Below are positions 63,671 through 64,000 of a stretch of 64,000 bases of DNA, in pieces. Where the stretch lies: the NCBI GenBank assembly GCA_963701675.1, contig OY969623.1:248001-312000 (forward strand), given 5' to 3'. This DNA comes from G963701675 sp963701675 (GTDB taxonomy: Bacteria > Planctomycetota > Planctomycetia > Gemmatales > Gemmataceae). The notes beneath the pieces were generated by a model. The model saw only the letters and a list, made by a program, of their open reading frames with translations, had not been told where the DNA came from and searched no databases. How positions within the stretch are numbered: position 1 is the first letter of the stretch; every line of letters begins with the position of its first letter. Position numbers and translations under genes: made by a program.

Positions 63671-64000
63671 TCAAATGAGACCGCTTTCACGCAGGGCAAA
63701 CTCGAACTCCTCAATTTCCCCCACCGCCTCTTGGCAGATCCCCCTCATGAGTGTCGGTGTGAGCGCGTCGGCAGAAATCGTGCACTTCACCGAAAATGTG
63801 AAGTCATCGAACATTCCATCATCAATTTCCCAATGCACGAATTGCGGCTGTCTACGCTCGATTGCCTCTTGCATTCCTCGCGGAACCTTTTTCGGCGCGT
63901 ATTCGCTCATGCAAAAGAACACCACGAGGTGTTGCACGCACACGGCCCACACCTTCCGTCGTGGCGTGGCGTTGTCCACAGGGAACTCAAACAAGAGGCG
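63671..64000 (-). CDS. YbjN-like-sized hypothetical protein 5 (open at right edge)
   Basis: The frame is open to base 64000 and reads at least 109 residues: RLLFEFPVDNATPRRKVWAV, then SEYAPKKVPRGMQEAIERRQ, WEIDDGMFDDFTFSVKCTIS and AVGEIEEFEFALRESGLI. The gene upstream and its true start are cut off, and a downstream Met at about 63910 is possible. Its C-terminal half could be a small alpha/beta fold. No family is recognised. Confidence 0.65.
   Translation of the reverse strand, partial: RLLFEFPVDNATPRRKVWAVCVQHLVVFFCMSEYAPKKVPRGMQEAIERRQPQFVHWEIDDGMFDDFTFSVKCTISADALTPTLMRGICQEAVGEIEEFEFALRESGLI

Larger units (their letters stand above)
58899..64000. mobile_element. Left part of an integrated element at tRNA-Leu
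   Basis: The tRNA is followed by a tyrosine recombinase 125 bases on, an excisionase-type helix-turn-helix gene and more than ten small unfamiliar genes on one strand, continuing to the right edge. Gene density and codon wording differ from the host region. The tRNA end to the discriminator (about 58960-58983) is the probable attachment core; a second copy would be expected past 64000. No capsid, replication or conjugation gene is seen within this portion. Confidence 0.75.

Noticed and set aside
58960..64000. A second copy of the tRNA-Leu 3' end as right attachment site.
   Set aside because: None was found in the remaining 5 kb; the right end must lie outside the window, if it exists.

Overview
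The window looks like a chromosomal segment of a planctomycete, most likely of the Gemmataceae type. This is inferred from gene content: an ECF sigma factor fused to a WD40 propeller, a DUF1559 pseudopilin with an H-X9-DG tail, DUF1080 and DUF1570-like proteins, Uma2 nucleases, choice-of-anchor Q beta-helix proteins, and exported giants that begin with an LExLExR motif. No database search was possible, so all names rest on motifs read directly from the translations.

Layout. 1-7.2 kb: the N-terminal part of a membrane protein runs off the left edge, followed by a two-gene secreted/PQQ-propeller operon, an S9 peptidase and a glutathione peroxidase. 7.4-20.4 kb: housekeeping and regulation, with the ECF-WD40 fusion, gyrA (TTG start, unusual quinolone-pocket residues), aat, a sigma70 factor next to a histidine kinase/NarL-type regulator pair, a Mop protein, a YjbR protein, a cyclase-family hydrolase, a cupin and a DUF1080 protein. 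20.4-40.4 kb: a 20-kb one-strand array of ten exported proteins (four FG-GAP propellers, five choice-of-anchor Q beta-helices, one vanadium haloperoxidase-like enzyme), all with the same N-terminal sorting motif. 40.4-46.1 kb: a lipoprotein, a DUF1559 pseudopilin, a rhomboid protease, and sucC/sucD separated by two tandem Uma2 genes. 46.3-58.8 kb: ftsK (one frameshift), a response regulator fused to an RsbW-like ATPase, two ABC-2 exporter ATPase/permease pairs followed by a cytidylate-kinase-like gene and a purine nucleoside phosphorylase, an HpcH/HpaI aldolase and a proline-rich DUF1570-like protein.

58.9-64.0 kb: an intact tRNA-Leu(CAG) is followed directly by a tyrosine recombinase, and then by a compact run of minus-strand small genes that continues past the right edge. 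This is the left end of an integrated element. Its genes are chained by 4-base ATGA/GTGA overlaps. Three micro-ORFs of 12-20 codons sit between the larger genes, share the start M(N/K)L(T/K)V, and in two cases have their ribosome-binding site inside the Gly/Lys/Arg tail codons of the preceding gene. Several single-helix membrane mini-proteins lie in the same run. This is the most likely place for an undescribed system.

Two window-wide patterns cut across genes. First, palindromes (REP-like elements, 13-37 bp arms) sit at gene ends, overlap stop codons, and in three cases lie inside reading frames. Second, six single-base indels, mostly in G/C runs, break three genes (one FG-GAP, one choice-of-anchor Q, and ftsK). 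Restoring the bases gives full-length proteins each time, so read errors are at least as likely as decay.
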